Assembly (NCBI GenBank): GCA_963773585.1
Contig: CAVZBR010000001.1
Location: 124,001 to 188,000 of the forward strand
Source of the DNA: CAVXJN01 sp963773585
GTDB taxonomy: Bacteria; Pseudomonadota; Gammaproteobacteria; JASBUN01
Direction of reading: 5' to 3'
DNA: 64,000 bases
This document shows positions 50,418 through 59,675 of the stretch, in pieces. Each line of letters begins with the position of its first letter. Positions within the stretch are counted from its first letter, which is position 1. The position numbers and the translations under genes were made by a program. The notes beneath the pieces were generated by a model, which did not search any database, was not told the DNA's origin, and worked only from the letters and a program-made list of their open reading frames with translations.

Positions 50418-51014
50418 ATGAGTTCTTCGGAGGTTCAACACCGTTGTAATTGGGCGCAGGACGCCAAGCCCTTGTATCAGGCGTACCACGACAGCGAGTG
50501 GGGCGTGCCCGTGCGCGACGAGTCCATCCTGTTCGAGTTTTTGATATTGGAAGGTGCGCAGGCAGGTCTCAGTTGGGAAACGGTGCTCAACAAGCGCGCC
50601 CGTTATCGAGCGGTGTTTGCCGACTTCGATCCGGAGCGGATCGCCCGCTTCCGAGCCCGGGACGTTGCCAGGCTGCTCGAGGACCCCGGCATCATTCGCA
50701 ATCGGGCCAAAGTGGAAGCGGCGGTACAGAATGCGCGCGCCCTGTTGGACCTTCGCGCAAAGGGCGTGCGGTTCGATCATTTCCTATGGCAATTCGTCGG
50801 CGGCGCGAGCAAACAGAATCGTTGGCGCAGCCCAGCCGAGGTGCCGTCGGCGACGCCTGAATCACAACGGATGGGTCGCGAGCTCAAGCGGTGCGGATTC
50901 AAATTCGTCGGTCCGACCATCTGTTACGCATACATGCAGGCGGTCGGTATGGTCAACGACCATTTGATCGGATGTTTTCGCCATGCCCAGGTTCGCGCCC
51001 TGTCCGGCGAATAG
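50418..51014 (+). CDS. tag: DNA-3-methyladenine glycosylase I
   Basis: A 198-residue DNA repair enzyme. The zinc ligands are C10, H24, H182 and C186 (DHLIGCFRH), the catalytic Glu45 lies in ILEGAQAGLSW, and the sequence YHDSEWGVP is invariant in Tag. It excises 3-methyladenine from alkylated DNA. Transcribed alone, convergent with the CarS-like gene. Confidence 0.95.
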   Translation: MSSSEVQHRCNWAQDAKPLYQAYHDSEWGVPVRDESILFEFLILEGAQAGLSWETVLNKRARYRAVFADFDPERIARFRARDVARLLEDPGIIRNRAKVEAAVQNARALLDLRAKGVRFDHFLWQFVGGASKQNRWRSPAEVPSATPESQRMGRELKRCGFKFVGPTICYAYMQAVGMVNDHLIGCFRHAQVRALSGE

Positions 51015-51027
51015 TGATGGCCCGGGG

Positions 51028-51528
51028 TCAATAGGGTCGCTTGCGCAGCCGCAAACGGAACAGCAATCGGGAAAGTACCAGCTCGACGATCAAGAACAGC
51101 GCCACTTCCACGACCACAGCGGGCCACGACAATCCGAGTGCAGCGCGCAGCGCCGCCACGGGCAACAGCACTTCAGGAATTTGGTCGAGCCCCAATGCCA
51201 TGCCGCTGGAAGGAATGCCAAGTCGGCGCTTGATGAAACTCGACAGCAAATCGCCCGCCATTGCCAGCAGCCCCAGTGCAGCGCCCAGCGTTGGACTGTA
51301 TCCCAGCAACGGTGCGCTGATTGCGCCGGCCAACACGGCTGCCGCTACACCACGCACGGTTTTCGAGTTCCCCAGCCAGGGCCGGCCGTCCGGCGCCAGC
51401 CGGTGCCCATCCAACGGCGCGGCCAAGCGGTCCCGCAGCAGCGCGCGGGCGACAATCGGCGCGCCGTTGATGATCACCAACATCAGCAGACTGGCGCCGA
51501 ACGCTGCAAGGGACCCGGGCACTGGCAC
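51028..51528 (-). CDS. CDP-archaeol synthase-like (CarS/DUF46) membrane protein
   Basis: A 166-residue membrane protein with four to five helices and the CarS motifs NSKTVRG (54-60) and AGDLLSSFIKRRLG with LDQIPE. Archaeal CarS activates archaeol with CTP; bacterial relatives of the CdsA superfamily have unknown substrates. The gene lies 11 bases downstream of the nuclease gene in the same direction. Confidence 0.8.
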   Translation of the reverse strand: MPVPGSLAAFGASLLMLVIINGAPIVARALLRDRLAAPLDGHRLAPDGRPWLGNSKTVRGVAAAVLAGAISAPLLGYSPTLGAALGLLAMAGDLLSSFIKRRLGIPSSGMALGLDQIPEVLLPVAALRAALGLSWPAVVVEVALFLIVELVLSRLLFRLRLRKRPY

Positions 51529-51539
51529 TGCAAGCCTCG

Positions 51540-53279
51540 TCAGTGAACGCGAAAAGCCGCTTCGATCGGGTCGTGGTCGGAAGCGCGATGCGGCGTGCCG
51601 GGATCGTCCCGCAGCGCATCGGGGAAATCGGCATTCACGTGCAGTATGCGCACATCCTGCGCCAAGGCCTGCAAGGCAGGACTAACCAGCACATGATCGA
51701 GGAGTTGGCTGTTGCCGTTGAAGATGAAGCTGTACCGTTGCGCCTGCGGAATGTCGTCACACAGGTCGGCTAAACGGGTGTCGCCGTTGCCGCGCAGAAT
51801 CGCTACGGCATCGGTGCCTTCGCCCGGCTCGGGGAAGCTGAAATCGTTCAAGTCGCCGACCACAGCGATCAGCGCCCGGGGCTGGCGGCGCAATTGCCGA
51901 TCGACGAACGCGCGAACGGCTTTCGCTTGCAGCTTGCGCTGTGTTTCAGTGGGCCGTTGCGGCGGCTGGCGGCGGCCGAACAATGGATCGTCGCCCGACT
52001 TGCTCTTGAAATGGTTGACGACCACGGTCACGGGTTGGCCGCGATAGGTGAACGTCGCGGCCAGGGGTTCGCGACCGGGGCTGACGCTGCGGGTTCCGAA
52101 CGCCGTGCGGAAGTAGTCGTCATCCAGGCTCTCCGCATCGTGCAATGTGATCCGGGAACTGTCCCACAACAGTCCCGCTTCGATGCCGCGCGGATCGCTG
52201 GAGTCGAACGACACCGCGCGATACGCGTAACTGCCAAGCTTGTTGATGTGCGCGGCCAAGTTGGCCAGCACGGCCGTGGTTTCCACTTCTTGTACGGCAA
52301 CGATTTCGGGCGCTTGCAGTTCGTCAACCACCGTCAGTCCAAGCTTGGTCAATTTGGTCTGCAACGCTTTCGCGGTCGGCGTGCTGCGTTCATCTTCCTT
52401 GCCAGGGGTGTGCCGGGTGTCGAACAGATTTTCAACATTGAACGTCGCCAGCCGCAATCCTGTGGGTGCGGTCGAGTGCTTGGGTGCCCGTCGTGGCGGC
52501 TGCTGACGCCGCTGCAGGTGCTGGTACTGAATCTTGTAATTGCCGAAGGTGTAGTCCGCCACCCCCAGCAGATCGTTAACCGCGTCGCCGGGCGACAGAT
52601 CCGGCGCCGCCCGGGCGCCGTCGTCGACGATAATGCGCTCTGGGTTGTAGTCGACCCGGTCGCTGCCCACCGGCTGCAGCATCAGGTGCCGGGTGCTGGG
52701 TTGGTAGCCCGAGCCGGAAACTGCGTTGGCCGCGGCGAGCACCACGAATTCCCCGAAGCGCGACGTGGGGCCGACGACCACCGCGTTGGCGACGTGCACG
52801 CGCATTCCTTCCAGTGGCTCCCAGAACGTGATCGCCTGGAGCAGCGAGGTATCGGGCAGTTTCTTGATTTCCACCGGTGGCGGGAGTTTCTGATTGCGGC
52901 GCAATACCTTCAGCTCGCGAATGCGCGTCAGTTCCGTCAGCGGCAGGCCGGTTCCGAATTGCAGTTCCCGTACTTTCGCCCGCACCCGCACCACATCGCC
53001 AGGCCGCAAATCATCGCGACGGCTGCCGCGCCCGCGCAGATCGAGCACGATGCCGTCCGAGGTTCCAGGATCGCCGTCGCCGTGAGGGTCCTGGATCCAG
53101 CAGCGCAGGCGGTTGCGGGTGCACAGGGTCACGGTTCCCTCGGTGGTCACGCGGCTGCCTGCCAGGGGTGAACGTCCGCCGCGGCCTTGGATCTGCATGA
53201 TGGTGGTCAATGGCTGCGCGGCGACACCGGTACTGATGGCGACCAGCAATACGGTGCTCGCAATTCGTAATGATGACAC
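51540..53279 (-). CDS. Extracellular nuclease-like endonuclease/exonuclease/phosphatase
   Basis: A 579-residue exported protein: signal peptide 1-23 (GVAAQP), an N-terminal OB-like region with cysteines (VTLCTRNRLRCWIQDPHGDGD), and a C-terminal DNase I-type domain with LATFNVENLFDT, EIVAVQEVE, VVVNHFKSKSGDDPLFG, AVVGDLNDFS and RASDHDPIEAAF, which supply the catalytic residues. It resembles ExeM/NucH secreted nucleases. The GTG at 53279 has GGAGAG five bases upstream. No C-terminal sorting helix. Confidence 0.88.
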   Translation of the reverse strand: MSSLRIASTVLLVAISTGVAAQPLTTIMQIQGRGGRSPLAGSRVTTEGTVTLCTRNRLRCWIQDPHGDGDPGTSDGIVLDLRGRGSRRDDLRPGDVVRVRAKVRELQFGTGLPLTELTRIRELKVLRRNQKLPPPVEIKKLPDTSLLQAITFWEPLEGMRVHVANAVVVGPTSRFGEFVVLAAANAVSGSGYQPSTRHLMLQPVGSDRVDYNPERIIVDDGARAAPDLSPGDAVNDLLGVADYTFGNYKIQYQHLQRRQQPPRRAPKHSTAPTGLRLATFNVENLFDTRHTPGKEDERSTPTAKALQTKLTKLGLTVVDELQAPEIVAVQEVETTAVLANLAAHINKLGSYAYRAVSFDSSDPRGIEAGLLWDSSRITLHDAESLDDDYFRTAFGTRSVSPGREPLAATFTYRGQPVTVVVNHFKSKSGDDPLFGRRQPPQRPTETQRKLQAKAVRAFVDRQLRRQPRALIAVVGDLNDFSFPEPGEGTDAVAILRGNGDTRLADLCDDIPQAQRYSFIFNGNSQLLDHVLVSPALQALAQDVRILHVNADFPDALRDDPGTPHRASDHDPIEAAFRVH

Positions 53280-53762
53280 TGAAACTCTCCTTGTCGGTGC
53301 CTCGGAAATAGGACCACGTGTTCGAACGCCGAGCCGCGGATGCATTACCCTGTGAGGACGTTTTCGCGACGGCCGAGTTGGGCGAAACCATTGCAGCGGT
53401 ACGATCCCGCCCGCTACTCGTGCGCAGGGCGCCCAAGCCGAAGCCCCGCACACGTCGGCAAGCCGCCGCCCGAGGGTTGATGGCCGTCCCGATTGCGGTG
53501 ACCGAGGGATCGGAGGGGACGCTGACATTCGCGGCGGCGCATTGTTGTTGTTTGGACTGAATTACCGTCCAGTTTAGCAGGCCGGGGGCTCCGAATTGAA
53601 GGCATCGTCCCGTTGGCTGCGCCGGGGCTGATATGGCTTGGCCGCCAATGTCTTCAAACCCGACGGCAATTGCAATGGGGTGCGTATCCGACGGGCTATC
53701 CATCATGCTCGTCGGTTGATATTGCCGGCATCGATCCCGGCGGCGCCGGGGAACCTGAACAA
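53280..53762. other. Divergent intergenic region
   Basis: A 480-base gap between the nuclease gene and hrpB. Both neighbouring frames stay open into it but without homology or ribosome binding sites. It should contain both promoters. Confidence 0.4.
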
Positions 53763-56276
53763 ATGGCTGCGATAACAGACTCCACACTGCCCATTACGCC
53801 ACTGCTGCCGGATCTGGCCCGCGCCCTGCGCGAGGGACCCGCGGCGATCCTGCAGGCGCCTCCCGGCGCCGGCAAAAGCACGGCTGTGGCGCCAGCATTG
53901 CTGGAGCAGCCTTGGTTGCACGGGCGCAAGATTTTGCTGTTGGAGCCGCGTCGGCTGGCGGCACGCAATGTCGCCCGATTCATGGCCGAGCAGCGCGGCG
54001 AGGCGCTCGGCGATACCATCGGTTACCGGATGCGCTTCGAAAGCAGGATCGGCGCCCGGACCCGGATTGAAGTGATCACCGAAGGCGTGCTCAGCCGACT
54101 GTTACAACAGGATCCGTCCCTGGCGTCCGCGGGTCTGGTGATATTCGACGAATTCCACGAACGCAGCCTACAGGCCGACCTGGCGTTGGCGCTGTGCCTC
54201 GACAGCCAAGCCGGCTTGCGTCCCGATCTGCACCTGTTGGTGATGTCGGCCACCCTCGAAAAATCGAGCCTGGCGGCGCTACTGGGCCACGCCCCGGTGT
54301 TGCACAGCGAAGGTCGCAGCTTTCCGGTAGAGGTGCATTATCGTCCGCCCCGCAATCGCTGGCCACGGAATCGCCACGGCTTTCTCGCGGAACTGGCAAG
54401 CACCGTGCGCACTGTGCTCGACCGCGAGCCCGGCAGCGTGCTGGTGTTCTTGCCCGGGGTTGGCGAGATCCAGCAATTGGTTCGCTTGCTGCAAGCCCAG
54501 GGATTACCCGAAGGCGTGGATCTGGCGCCGCTGTATGGCGAGCTGGAACTGGCCGCGCAGCAGCGCGCCATTGCGCCGTCGCCGCCGGGACGCCGCAAAC
54601 TGGTGCTCGCCACCAGCATCGCCGAAACCAGCCTCACCATCGAGGGGATCCGCATCGTCATCGACAGCGGTTTGATGCGGGTTCCCCGTTTCGACCCCCG
54701 TACCGGTATGACGAGACTCGAGACGGTCGCCATCAGCCAGTCGTCGGCGGCGCAACGCAGCGGACGCGCGGGCCGGCTCGAGCCGGGTGTCTGTTATCGC
54801 CTGTGGTCCGAATCGGAGCAGGCCGGCCTGGTAGCGTTTGGACGTCCGGAAATTCTCGAAGCCGACCTGGCGCCGGTGGCGCTCGAATTGGCGCAGTGGG
54901 GCGTGGGCCCGGATGCGCTGAGATGGTTGGATCCCCCGCCGGCGGCCGCCTACGACCAGGCGCGCGAACTGTTGCAGTCGCTGGATGCCTTGGATCGCCA
55001 CGGCCGCATCACCGCACACGGTCAGGCCATGGCGGAGCTGGGGCTGCATCCGCGATTGGCTCACATGGTGCTGCGCGGCGCGGAACTTGGCGCCGGCGAT
55101 CTGGGATGCGATATCGCGGCCCTGCTGGGTGAACGCGATATCATCCCGCGCGGCGACCCCGATCGCGACAGCGATGTGCGCACGCGGCTGCAACGCCTGC
55201 ACGCCGATCGGGACGGCGGGTCCAGCCGGATCAAACGCGCCGCGTCACAATGTCGGCAACGGCTGCGCGCACAGGGGCGTACAGGAGACCGACGCGAAGC
55301 GATCGGTGCCGACGCGGTCGGCCTGCTGTTGGCTCTCGCCTATCCGGACCGTATCGGCCAACGCCGCGGGGCAGGGCCGGGGCGCTTCCTGCTGGCTAAC
55401 GGCCGCGGTGCTCAGTTTGCCGGTCCCGAATCGCTGGCGGCATGCGAATACATCGTTGCCGCCCACCTCGACGGCTCCGGGCGCGATGCGCGTGTTCAAC
55501 TTGCGGCGCAGGTGCAGCGCACGTCGCTATTGGCACACTTCGCCGATCGTATCGTCGTGCGCGACAGCGTCGACTGGGACGAGCGGCAGCAGGCGGTGGT
55601 TGCGCGTCGACAATGGTGCCTGGGAAACCTGGTGCTCGACGAACAGCCGCTGGGCGACGCCGATCCGGCGAGAGCTGCGGCGCTGCTGACCGACGCGCTG
55701 CGCCGCGTCGGGCTCGATCGTCTGCCGTGGGACGCGCGCAGCCGCGCCTGGCGCTCACGGGTCGCGTTCCTGCATCGGCTCGCGCCGGAGCAGTGGCCGG
55801 ACGTGTCGGACGCCGCGCTGCTCGCCAGCTTGGATCGATGGCTGACACCGTATCTTGGCAACATGACCAGGCTCGATCATCTACGCCGTCTGAATCTTCA
55901 GCAGGTTCTGGCGGCGCAATTGGACTGGCAACAACAACGTCGTCTGGATGAGTTGGCGCCAACCCATGTCGCGGTGCCCAGCGGCTCGCGCATTGCGTTG
56001 GATTACAGCGGCGACGTGCCGGTATTGGCTGTGCGTCTGCAGGAAATGTTCGGTGCGCAGCAGACGCCGCGGGTTGCCGACGGCCAGGTGGCGCTGTTGG
56101 TGCACTTGTTGTCTCCGGCGGGCAGGCCGGTGCAGGTGACCCAGGACCTCGCTGGTTTCTGGCGTAACGGCTATTTTGACGTGCGCAAAGATCTGCGCGG
56201 CCGGTATCCGAAACATGCCTGGCCCGACAACCCCCTCACCGCGCAACCGAGCCGCCACGCCAAGCGCCGTTCGTGA
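53763..56276 (+). CDS. hrpB: ATP-dependent RNA helicase HrpB
   Basis: An 837-residue DEAH-type helicase with Walker A APPGAGKST (32-40), DEFH (129-132), MSATLE, and helicase C motifs TSIAETSLTIEGI and QRSGRAGR, then the HrpB-specific C-terminal domain. Length is normal. The frame opens 50 codons earlier; the ATG at 53763 gives the family start. Function in RNA metabolism is poorly known; disruption is usually mild. Confidence 0.93.
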   Translation: MAAITDSTLPITPLLPDLARALREGPAAILQAPPGAGKSTAVAPALLEQPWLHGRKILLLEPRRLAARNVARFMAEQRGEALGDTIGYRMRFESRIGARTRIEVITEGVLSRLLQQDPSLASAGLVIFDEFHERSLQADLALALCLDSQAGLRPDLHLLVMSATLEKSSLAALLGHAPVLHSEGRSFPVEVHYRPPRNRWPRNRHGFLAELASTVRTVLDREPGSVLVFLPGVGEIQQLVRLLQAQGLPEGVDLAPLYGELELAAQQRAIAPSPPGRRKLVLATSIAETSLTIEGIRIVIDSGLMRVPRFDPRTGMTRLETVAISQSSAAQRSGRAGRLEPGVCYRLWSESEQAGLVAFGRPEILEADLAPVALELAQWGVGPDALRWLDPPPAAAYDQARELLQSLDALDRHGRITAHGQAMAELGLHPRLAHMVLRGAELGAGDLGCDIAALLGERDIIPRGDPDRDSDVRTRLQRLHADRDGGSSRIKRAASQCRQRLRAQGRTGDRREAIGADAVGLLLALAYPDRIGQRRGAGPGRFLLANGRGAQFAGPESLAACEYIVAAHLDGSGRDARVQLAAQVQRTSLLAHFADRIVVRDSVDWDERQQAVVARRQWCLGNLVLDEQPLGDADPARAAALLTDALRRVGLDRLPWDARSRAWRSRVAFLHRLAPEQWPDVSDAALLASLDRWLTPYLGNMTRLDHLRRLNLQQVLAAQLDWQQQRRLDELAPTHVAVPSGSRIALDYSGDVPVLAVRLQEMFGAQQTPRVADGQVALLVHLLSPAGRPVQVTQDLAGFWRNGYFDVRKDLRGRYPKHAWPDNPLTAQPSRHAKRRS

Positions 56277-56325
56277 CGGGCGCTTGCACAAACCAGTCCG
56301 GGACGGCGCACCATCGGCCGGCGGT

Positions 56326-57219
56326 TCAGCGTTCGTACCAGCGCCCCGGCCGGTCCGGGTCGGGCGTGAGACGTTCGTATTCGGCGATCACTTGAGCGCC
56401 AAGCAGGACGATGACAGAAGCTGCCTCGAGGCTGAGCAGGATCACGATGACAGTGGCGAACGATCCGTAGATGACATTCACCAGGGACAAGGAGGCGAAG
56501 TACCACACTAGGATGTGCCGGGTGATTTCCCAGAGCGCCGTGGCGGCCACGCCGCCGGCCAGTGCGTGATGCAAGCTCAGCCGGCCGTGGGGCAACACCA
56601 GATACAGAGACGTCAGCAGGACCACTTCACCAACGACTCCGAACAGATATACGAGCCAGGTATGCGAAAGGTCGATGGACCACACCAGACCCAGCAGGTG
56701 AACCTGCTTTTGCTGCAGCATATGCAGCAAGCTGCTGATCACGCTGACGGTCAGCAGCCCCAGAGCGAGCAACATGATATAGAGGTAAGGCATCAACGCT
56801 GAAAACAGGAAGTGACGACGATGCACTCGGGAGCGGTGAAAAAAAATCACCGACATGGCGTTTTCGAGCACCGTGAACGCCAGCGAACTGAAGAACAACA
56901 AGGCGACGAACCCGACCACGCCGACCACCTTTCCGTTTTGAAGGAACACTTGCAGTTGCTGGGTCAGGGCGTCGGCTTGCGCCGGGGCAATGAGCCCGAG
57001 AAACGTATTGAGCAACGGCATCAGCCGGTCTTCCGGCACGATCTGGGACAGCACTGCCAGTATCAGGGCCGATGCGGGAACCAGTGACAGTAGCGTGTTA
57101 TAGGCAATCGCACCGGCGAGCAGAAAACCCTGGTTGCGATGGAAGTCGCGCAGCACGTCGCGGATGAAGCGCCAGGGCGCGGCACGCAGCTGACTCAGGC
57201 GGGTTCTAATCTCGTCCAT
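56326..57219 (-). CDS. YihY/UPF0761 family membrane protein
   Basis: A 297-residue inner-membrane protein with six helices and the YihY-family segments GAIAYNTLLSLVPASALILA, FSSLAFTVLENAMS and GGVAATALWEITRHILVWY. Older annotations call the family ribonuclease BN, which is not supported. Convergent with hrpB. Confidence 0.9.
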   Translation of the reverse strand: MDEIRTRLSQLRAAPWRFIRDVLRDFHRNQGFLLAGAIAYNTLLSLVPASALILAVLSQIVPEDRLMPLLNTFLGLIAPAQADALTQQLQVFLQNGKVVGVVGFVALLFFSSLAFTVLENAMSVIFFHRSRVHRRHFLFSALMPYLYIMLLALGLLTVSVISSLLHMLQQKQVHLLGLVWSIDLSHTWLVYLFGVVGEVVLLTSLYLVLPHGRLSLHHALAGGVAATALWEITRHILVWYFASLSLVNVIYGSFATVIVILLSLEAASVIVLLGAQVIAEYERLTPDPDRPGRWYER

Positions 57220-57574
57220 GGGGCCAAGCTAGTGGATGCCCCATGGCATTGCCATCGGGCCGGGAAGGGAGCCGACCGCGGACGCGGGCGCACAGATCGA
57301 CCGGCGGTCGGCGCGGAGGTGCACCTTGGTCGGGTGCTGGCGTGGTTCGCACGCGCCCATTGCGGGACGCAGTCGAAGTTGGTTCGCTCCAGCGCCGATC
57401 GTCGGTCGAGGCCGGCTGCAGCGGCACTCAAACTATAGCAAACCGCGCGCTGCTCGGTTCGAAACCCGCGCGAGCTGTGAGGCCATAGCGCCCCGTAGCG
57501 ACATCGGTGCATGTTAGTATGGTCGGCCTTTTGGAACAGGCGATGGGAAATCCGCGACAGGAATCGGTGCGCAT
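57220..57574. other. Divergent intergenic region
   Basis: About 355 bases between the YihY gene and the Rieske ferredoxin gene. GC-rich, with no protein-like frame; GGTTCGAAACC at 57454 recalls a tRNA T-arm but no flanking arms can be built. Confidence 0.4.
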
Positions 57575-57910
57575 ATGGCGGAACAATACATTCGGGTGGC
57601 GGCACTGTCAGAACTGGCGCCCGGCAAAATGATGTGTGTGCAGGCGGGCGACGGGCGGCGGCTGTTGCTGGCGAACGTCGACGGTACCGTGCACGCCGCC
57701 GACGAGATGTGTACCCACGAAGATGCGCCTCTGTGCACGGGCTCCCTGAAAAGTCATTATGTGAAGTGCCCGCTACACGGCAGCCGTTTCGATCTGCTGA
57801 CCGGCGAGCCGCTGGAGGATCCCGCCGACGCGCCATTGCGGATCTATCCGGTGCGGATCGAAGACGACGCCATTCTGGTCAGTCTGACGAACAAGCAGGA
57901 GCAATCATGA
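57575..57910 (+). CDS. Rieske-type [2Fe-2S] ferredoxin
   Basis: A 111-residue soluble Rieske protein with ligands C46-x-H48 and C65-x2-H68 (CTHEDAPL and CPLHGS). It resembles the ferredoxin components of oxygenases and NirD-like small subunits. Its stop overlaps the start of the TrpD-like gene (ATGA), so both are made together. It might serve as donor for the distant Rieske oxygenase at 12288, but that is speculation. Confidence 0.9.
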   Translation: MAEQYIRVAALSELAPGKMMCVQAGDGRRLLLANVDGTVHAADEMCTHEDAPLCTGSLKSHYVKCPLHGSRFDLLTGEPLEDPADAPLRIYPVRIEDDAILVSLTNKQEQS

Positions 57911-59034
57911 GCAGCCCAGCCGAACAGCTTTCCGGCAACTCCAATGCGTTGATGCGTTCCATCATCCAGCGAATCGCCACGGGGCCGGAACTTTCCAAGG
58001 ACATCAGCCGCGACGAGGCGCGCGAAGGCATGCGCTTGATTCTCGAAGGCGAAGCCGATCCGGTACAGAGCGCAGTATTTCTGATCGCCTTGCGCATGAA
58101 GCGCGAGACGGACGATGAAAATCTCGGCGTGTTGGAAGCGGTTCGTGATGCGACCGAAACCGTTACCGCCGAAGTGGATGACGCGGTGATCGTGTCTGAC
58201 CCCTACGACGGCTACAACCGCACCGTACCTGCGTCGCCGTTTCTGGCGCCGGTGCTGGCCGCCTGCGGTGTCGCCGCCCTCAGCGAAGGCGTGGAGACCA
58301 TGGGCCCGAAATATGGCGTCAGCCACCACCAAGTACTGCGTGCCGCAGGCGTGAACGTGGATCTGAGTACCGCCGAAGCCGCGCGTCGGCTGGCCGAAGC
58401 GGACGCCGGCTGGGCCTACGTCGATCAAAGCCGATTCTGTCCAAAGTTGTACGGCCTGCGTGAATTGCGCACCAAAATCGTCAAGCGTCCGGCCCTGACC
58501 ACGGTGGAGGTGCTTACCGGCCCGGTGCGCGCGCGCAAGCACACGCACCTGGTCACCGGTTATGTGCACAAGCCCTACCCGCGGCTGTATGCGCTGCTGG
58601 CACGTCACATGGGTTTCGATTCGCTGTTGTTGGTGCGCGGCGTCGAAGGCGGCGTCGTGCCTTCGCTGCGCCAGCCGGGCAAATGCGTGTACTACCACGA
58701 CTTCGGCGAAGAACAGCAGCTCGACATTAACCCCGCCGAGCTGGGTATCGATCAGGACGTGCGTGCAGCGCCGCTGCCGGAAGCACTCCAAAAGTCCTCG
58801 CGGCCCGGCGACGAGATTGCGGTCGCGGTGGATATCGAAGCGTTGGCGGCGGCCACCGCCGAGGCCGGCCTGGCGGCACTGGCAGGAAAGAGCGGTCCGA
58901 TCTACGACGGACTCGTATATGCCGGGGCGCTGACCCTGCACCATCTGCGCAAGGCCGATTCCCTGCCGGCAGCGGCCGATGCCATCCGCGCGGTGCTCAA
59001 CGGCGGCCGCGCGCTGGCCCACCTGCGCGCCTGA
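57907..59034 (+). CDS. Anthranilate phosphoribosyltransferase-like protein
   Basis: A 375-residue protein of the nucleoside phosphorylase/phosphoribosyltransferase (TrpD, YbiB) family: N-terminal helical domain with DISRDEAREGMRLILEGEADPVQSAVFLIALRMK and the alpha/beta part with LAACGVAALSEGVETMGPKYGVSHHQVL. The glycine-rich phosphate loop of true TrpD (GTGGD) is replaced by DPYDGYNRTV, so tryptophan synthesis is unlikely. Coupled with a Rieske ferredoxin gene. Function unknown. Confidence 0.8.
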   Translation: MSSPAEQLSGNSNALMRSIIQRIATGPELSKDISRDEAREGMRLILEGEADPVQSAVFLIALRMKRETDDENLGVLEAVRDATETVTAEVDDAVIVSDPYDGYNRTVPASPFLAPVLAACGVAALSEGVETMGPKYGVSHHQVLRAAGVNVDLSTAEAARRLAEADAGWAYVDQSRFCPKLYGLRELRTKIVKRPALTTVEVLTGPVRARKHTHLVTGYVHKPYPRLYALLARHMGFDSLLLVRGVEGGVVPSLRQPGKCVYYHDFGEEQQLDINPAELGIDQDVRAAPLPEALQKSSRPGDEIAVAVDIEALAAATAEAGLAALAGKSGPIYDGLVYAGALTLHHLRKADSLPAAADAIRAVLNGGRALAHLRA

Positions 59035-59060
59035 CGCGGCTGCCTTTGCGCGGCAGTTGG

Positions 59061-59090
59061 AAGGCGGGCTACGGTCCGCCTTTTTCTTTG
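59061..59090 (+). terminator. Rho-independent terminator of the Rieske-TrpD-like operon
   Basis: AAGGCGGGCTACGGTCCGCC followed by TTTTTCTTT forms a stem with a T-rich tail, 27 bases after the stop. Its end overlaps the last codons of the convergent DedA gene. Confidence 0.8.
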
Positions 59091-59662
59091 TCGCGCACGG
59101 CGGCGCCGAGACGCCGGCGCCGCCAGACGCTCACCGCCCAAGCCACTGTCGCGGCAGCGGCCACGCTCAGCATGATCGCGAGCTCGTAGTGTTTGATGTC
59201 GCCGATCACCGCCTGGATCGCTGAGCCGAACACGTAGCCCAGCATGCCGATCGCAACTGCCCACACGCCGGCGCTGAGAATGTTCAGCAACATGAAGCGC
59301 GCGGTGCCAACTTGGCTCATGCCGACCGCGAACGGGGTGACGGTGCGCAGTCCATACAAGAACCGGAATCCGATCAACAACCAGTTCTGATGACGGTGCA
59401 GAATGTCGAACACGCGTTGTGCCCGGCGCTGCCAATGCGGTCGTTTGGCGAGCATGGCGCGGCCATGATAACGGCCGATGAAGAAATAGAGTTGATCGCC
59501 GCACACCGTGCCGCCAAAGGCGCTGACAATCACCCACGGCAATTCCAGATAACCCAGCTGTGCTGCAAGACCGCCCAGTACCAGCACGGTTTCGCCTTCG
59601 AAAAAAGTACCGACGACAACCACTACATATCCGTATTCTTGAATCAGTAGTTGCAGTGACAT
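59069..59662 (-). CDS. DedA-family membrane protein
   Basis: A 197-residue inner-membrane protein with the DedA/SNARE-associated signature FFEGETVLVLGGLAAQLG, GTVCGDQLYFFIGRYHG and FRFLYGLRTVTPFAVGMS. The family includes undecaprenyl-phosphate and phospholipid flippases. It lies 13 bases after the cation transporter gene, same strand. Confidence 0.9.
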   Translation of the reverse strand: MSLQLLIQEYGYVVVVVGTFFEGETVLVLGGLAAQLGYLELPWVIVSAFGGTVCGDQLYFFIGRYHGRAMLAKRPHWQRRAQRVFDILHRHQNWLLIGFRFLYGLRTVTPFAVGMSQVGTARFMLLNILSAGVWAVAIGMLGYVFGSAIQAVIGDIKHYELAIMLSVAAAATVAWAVSVWRRRRLGAAVRDKEKGGP

Positions 59663-59675
59663 GCAGTACTTTCGG

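Noticed and set aside
57440..57480. tRNA gene at GGTTCGAAACC
   Set aside because: The T-arm-like heptaloop is not flanked by pairing arms and no acceptor stem can be built.
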